Assembly: GCA_942492625.1 (NCBI GenBank)
Contig: CALOFM010000056.1
Span: 20,146-84,145, forward strand
From: Thiosymbion sp942492625
GTDB lineage: Bacteria > Pseudomonadota > Gammaproteobacteria > Chromatiales > Chromatiaceae
Length of the DNA: 64,000 nucleotides
Direction of reading: 5' to 3'
This document shows positions 61,348-64,000 of this stretch, piece by piece (the stretch's first letter is position 1; each line of letters starts with the position of its first letter). Both the position numbers and the translations under genes were made by a program. The notes beneath the pieces are model-generated. The model saw nothing but the letters and a program-made list of their open reading frames with translations, did no database searches and was not told the origin of the DNA.

Positions 61348-61551
61348 ATGGCGGATGTGACAGACAAGGTCTTCGTCTTCAGCGAGGATACCTTCGAGGC
61401 CGCGTTGGCGGAGTGGGAAGCGGAGCAGATCGTGGCCTATCCCCACAAGGGGGATCTGATCCGGACCGTGGGGCTTGCCATGCGCGATTTCATGGATTCC
61501 GAGCAGGTCAGGCGGCACAAGATGCTGATGAAAAGGCGGGACGATGGCTAA
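61348..61551 (+). CDS. Small acidic-start protein, unknown
   Basis: A 67-residue soluble protein, MADVTDKVFVFSEDTFEAALAEW, ending KMLMKRRDDG. The ATG follows a GGGGGGTAGCG ribosome site, which supports translation; a longer in-frame extension upstream is rejected. No signal or membrane segment. Convergent with the TPM-domain gene. No family is recognised with confidence. Confidence 0.6.
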   Translation: MADVTDKVFVFSEDTFEAALAEWEAEQIVAYPHKGDLIRTVGLAMRDFMDSEQVRRHKMLMKRRDDG

Positions 61552-61634
61552 CGGCGCCTGTAGCCAGGGAACGCGGGGCCGAGGCGGATTTTTCACCCGA
61601 TTGAGGCGAATAGAGTACCTATTCAGTGCGGAGC

Positions 61635-62255
61635 TCACCCCGGCGCAATCTCGATCAGGTGATCCGGGAGCCGATTCGGTTCTTCCTCTCCCGGCGGAAA
61701 GTGCTTGGCCATCAGCTCGGTGCAGCGGTCGATGGCGGTAACCATTCCTTCGCCCACGTGGCCCCTGCGAACCGTTGCGAGGTACTCGTCGACGATCTGC
61801 CGCCATACGCGCTCGTCCACCAACCGGGCGACGCCTTCGTCGGCGAGGATCTCGGCGTAGCTCTCCGCCGCGGAGACGAAGAAAAGGACCCCGGCGCGAT
61901 TGGGTGTGCGATGCAAACCCAGGGTCATGAATTGCTCTCGGGCCAAGCGTGAGGCCCGGCGAAACTTGACGGGCTCGGGAATCAGCTTGATGCGCAGCGG
62001 CATCCATCGAAAAGCAAAGAGCAATCCGAAAAAGGCGGCGACCTGATAGGCGTACAGCCGCTCGTAGCCGATGCCGGCGAGGAGCCCGATGCCTGGGATG
62101 GCCAGTGCCACCAGCGCTGCGACCAGGGTCGGGATGAAGCGATAGCCTTCCGCGGCGCTGGCGATGACGGTGACGAATTGGCCGCTGGTCGCGGATTCCG
62201 CGCGCCGGACCGCGTCACGAACCCGTGCCTGCTCCTGTTCGCTCAGAAATGCCAC
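61635..62255 (-). CDS. TPM-domain membrane protein
   Basis: A 206-residue protein with the TPM fold (DUF477). The start MAFLSEQEQARVRDAVRRAESATSGQFVTVIASAAEGY is typical. Two membrane helices follow (TLVAALVALAIPGIGLLAGIG and YQVAAFFGLLFAFRWM), then the second half TPNRAGVLFFVSAAESYAEILADEGVARLVDERVW. Usually found with LemA and a second TPM gene; neither is here. Downstream of degS on the same strand with a 142-bp gap. Function unknown, perhaps in membrane-protein quality control. Confidence 0.87.
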   Translation of the reverse strand: MAFLSEQEQARVRDAVRRAESATSGQFVTVIASAAEGYRFIPTLVAALVALAIPGIGLLAGIGYERLYAYQVAAFFGLLFAFRWMPLRIKLIPEPVKFRRASRLAREQFMTLGLHRTPNRAGVLFFVSAAESYAEILADEGVARLVDERVWRQIVDEYLATVRRGHVGEGMVTAIDRCTELMAKHFPPGEEEPNRLPDHLIEIAPG

Positions 62256-62397
62256 CTCGATCTGCTCCTCAGGGCGCTTATATTCTTGTTAATACGAGCA
62301 AGTATGACAGGTATGAGTGCGGGATTCAGATCTCGAGCTCCTTCTGCGGTACGGCCCTTTGCCCTGCCAAGGCCGTGTGCAGTCCGGCCTCGAGTCG

Positions 62398-63546
62398 TTA
62401 TTGTTTGGCTACATACGGCCTCTCGATGGTGGTGGTCCTGGCCTCGATGCGATCGCTGCCGCGCCGGATTTCCAGGCGGACATTAGAGCCCGGGCCTGCT
62501 GCGGCGACGGCTTCGAGAAGCTCATGCGTGGTGGCGATTTCCTGATCGTCTACGCGGGTGACTACGTCTCCCGGGCGCAGGCCGGCATGCGCAGCCGGAC
62601 TGCCTTCGAGGGTGGAGGAGATCAACACTCCCTGTTGGGTGCGCAATCCGAACGCCTCGGCCAGCCCGGGCGTGACGCTTCTCCCTACGACCCCAATCCA
62701 GCCGCGCGCGACCCGTCCACGGGTGACGACCTGCTCCATGACCTCCGTGGCCAGGTCTACCGGAATTGCGAAGCCGACTCCCTCGGAGACGCCGCTCTTG
62801 GAGAAGATGGCGGTGTTGATGCCGATGAGCTCTCCGCGGGCGTTGATGAGGGCGCCACCGGAGTTGCCCGGATTGATGGCGGCGTCGGTTTGGATGAAGT
62901 TCTCGATGCTGCTGATGCCGAGCCGCGTCCTGCCGGTTGCGCCGACGATGCCCATGGTGACGGTCTGACCGATGCCGAACGGGTTACCGATGGCGAGGAC
63001 TACGTCCCCTATGCGCAGATCCTCCGGCCGACCGATGGATATGACCGGTAGATCCCCGGTGCCGGCCTTGAGCACCGCCAGGTCGGTCTCCGTGTCGAAC
63101 CCGACCACCATGACGTCCAGGTGGGTTCCGTCGGCGAGAACGACCTTGATCTCGTCCGCATCTTTTACGATGTGATGATTGGTGAGGAGCAGCCCGTCTC
63201 TGGAGATGATGACGCCCGATCCCAGATTCGTTGCGGATTTTTGCTTGAGGCGCTCCGGCAGCATGCCTCCGTAATGCCGCTGCAGATACGGGTCCCGAAA
63301 GGCCAGCGATTGACGCTCGGTCCGGACCTTGGTGCTGAAGATGTTCACCACGGCCGGAGCGGCAAGTGCGACTGCGTCTGCGTAGGATACAGCTCCCGTG
63401 CCGAGGCTTCCCGCGGCCGACATTCCAGGCAGGGACGGGTCTTCGGATCGCAGGAGTTGCGGATTTTGCCAAAGTGCGAACAGAGTTGCGCAGGCACCGG
63501 CCGAGAAAGCCGTCAGCATCCAGGGCCATAGAGAGCCTGTGTTCAT
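62398..63546 (-). CDS. degS: Membrane-anchored periplasmic serine protease (DegS/AlgW type)
   Basis: HtrA-family protease that starts the envelope-stress cascade by cutting the anti-sigma factor RseA/MucA. The 382 residues include one N-terminal anchor (LWPWMLTAFSAGACATLFALW), a trypsin-like domain with the triad His in LLTNHHIVKDADE, Asp in DTETDLAVLKA and Ser in INPGNSGGAL, and one PDZ domain (QQGVLISSTLEGSPAAHAGLRPGDVV). A single PDZ and an uncleaved anchor favour DegS/AlgW over DegP. Divergent from the Nif3-family gene, as around Pseudomonas algW. Confidence 0.93.
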   Translation of the reverse strand: MNTGSLWPWMLTAFSAGACATLFALWQNPQLLRSEDPSLPGMSAAGSLGTGAVSYADAVALAAPAVVNIFSTKVRTERQSLAFRDPYLQRHYGGMLPERLKQKSATNLGSGVIISRDGLLLTNHHIVKDADEIKVVLADGTHLDVMVVGFDTETDLAVLKAGTGDLPVISIGRPEDLRIGDVVLAIGNPFGIGQTVTMGIVGATGRTRLGISSIENFIQTDAAINPGNSGGALINARGELIGINTAIFSKSGVSEGVGFAIPVDLATEVMEQVVTRGRVARGWIGVVGRSVTPGLAEAFGLRTQQGVLISSTLEGSPAAHAGLRPGDVVTRVDDQEIATTHELLEAVAAAGPGSNVRLEIRRGSDRIEARTTTIERPYVAKQ

Positions 63547-63713
63547 AAGCGCTAAATTAACATCCACCCCGGAGCTTTGCATTAGAGTGCAAGCGGGTGT
63601 GCAGCTCCGCGGTCCGGTTAGAATGCTCCGTTGTCGTTAGAGTCGCGGCGATTGGCGCCTCGGCTATTTCACTTGATCGGACCGACGATCCGGGTCCTCT
63701 GGGGCGCTTCTCC

Positions 63714-64000
63714 ATGATCGAAATCCATGTATTGCGTGACTATTGCGACCGCCTGTTGGCCTGCGCCGAATTCAAGGACTATTGCCCCAACGGATTGCAG
63801 GTGGAGGGGGACCGGCCTGTGGGCCGCCTCGTGAGCGGCGTTTCGGCCAGTCAGGCTTTCATCAATGCCGCTGTCGCCGAGGGCGCCGACGCGCTGTTGG
63901 TCCATCACGGCTACTTTTGGAAAGGGGAATCTCCTTGCCTCGTCGGCATGAAAGGGCAGCGCATCAGCACCTTGGTGCGGGCAGGTGTGAGCCTTTTCGC
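63714..64000 (+). CDS. Nif3-like dinuclear metal centre protein, 5' part
   Basis: First 95 residues of a YbgI/Nif3-family protein; the family is about 250 long and forms toroidal hexamers. MIEIHVLRDYCDRLLACAEFKDYCPNGLQVEG is a typical start, and LLVHHGYFWKG holds the His pair of the dimetal site. The ATG at 63714 opens the frame, which runs off the window end. Divergent from degS. Members have been tied to GTP cyclohydrolase-like folds, but the reaction is unknown. Confidence 0.93.
   Translation, partial: MIEIHVLRDYCDRLLACAEFKDYCPNGLQVEGDRPVGRLVSGVSASQAFINAAVAEGADALLVHHGYFWKGESPCLVGMKGQRISTLVRAGVSLF

Noticed and set aside
1..64000. tRNA genes, CRISPR arrays, insertion sequences, prophage or attachment sites
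   Set aside because: No cloverleaf, regularly spaced repeat, transposase or integrase was recognised while reading both strands.

Overview
The window is a GC-rich stretch of a gammaproteobacterial chromosome. The complete mra/dcw cluster, the rsmI-lpoA-yraN-dolP block, the AlgW/DegS-Nif3 divergent pair and the Nudix-ThiE gene near secA all fit Gammaproteobacteria. The general gene content (VC_2705-type acetate symporter cluster, DUF1538 pair, RCK potassium channel, hemerythrin protein) suggests a Chromatiales/Ectothiorhodospiraceae-like organism. That placement is inference; no rRNA gene is present. I saw no tRNA, CRISPR array, insertion sequence or prophage.

Layout. 1-5929 (minus): acetate use, with the 5' part of acs, a DnaQ-like exonuclease, a cNMP/CBS/nucleotidyltransferase regulator, a sodium:solute symporter and its DUF4212 small subunit. 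6340-9413 (plus): threonine synthase, then a Leptospira-type citramalate synthase. 9623-11808: DUF6394 membrane protein and a two-RCK K+ channel. 11963-16022: hemerythrin protein, an unknown protein, ferrochelatase, DUF971 and a ClpP-fold lipoprotein. 16144-16590: a decayed HD-hydrolase gene. 16723-22605 (minus): histidine phosphatase, argG, esterase, ampD, and an operon of two DUF1538 membrane proteins with a PII-like protein and a CBS protein. 22805-25875: DUF1631 gene coupled to nadC. 25947-32442: an oxidoreductase, a small membrane protein, apaG-apaH, a glcD-like gene, dolP, yraN and lpoA. 32481-33717: rsmI and RNase P RNA.

33908-53119 is the division and cell-wall cluster: promoter and MraZ operator, mraZ, rsmH, ftsL, ftsI, murE, murF, mraY, murD, ftsW, murG, murC, a 51-residue ORF, murB, ddl, ftsQ, ftsA, ftsZ and lpxC. 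Most junctions overlap by ATGA, so the genes are probably translationally coupled. They make the lipid-linked peptidoglycan precursor and assemble the septal machinery. Then come a DciA-like gene, an M23 peptidase with a strong terminator, secA, argJ, Nudix-ThiE, a sugar-kinase-like gene, a small unknown protein, a TPM-domain protein, degS/algW and the start of a Nif3-family gene.

Two themes deserve attention. First, several genes that should be essential carry single-base indels: murF (1), murG (4), ddl (1), plus yraN (1). Undoing them restores family-typical lengths, so base-calling error is the simplest explanation. Second, the DUF1538-DUF1538-PII-CBS operon looks like a nucleotide-regulated ion transporter whose PII has lost the usual modification site. 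It is my best candidate for a poorly described system here.
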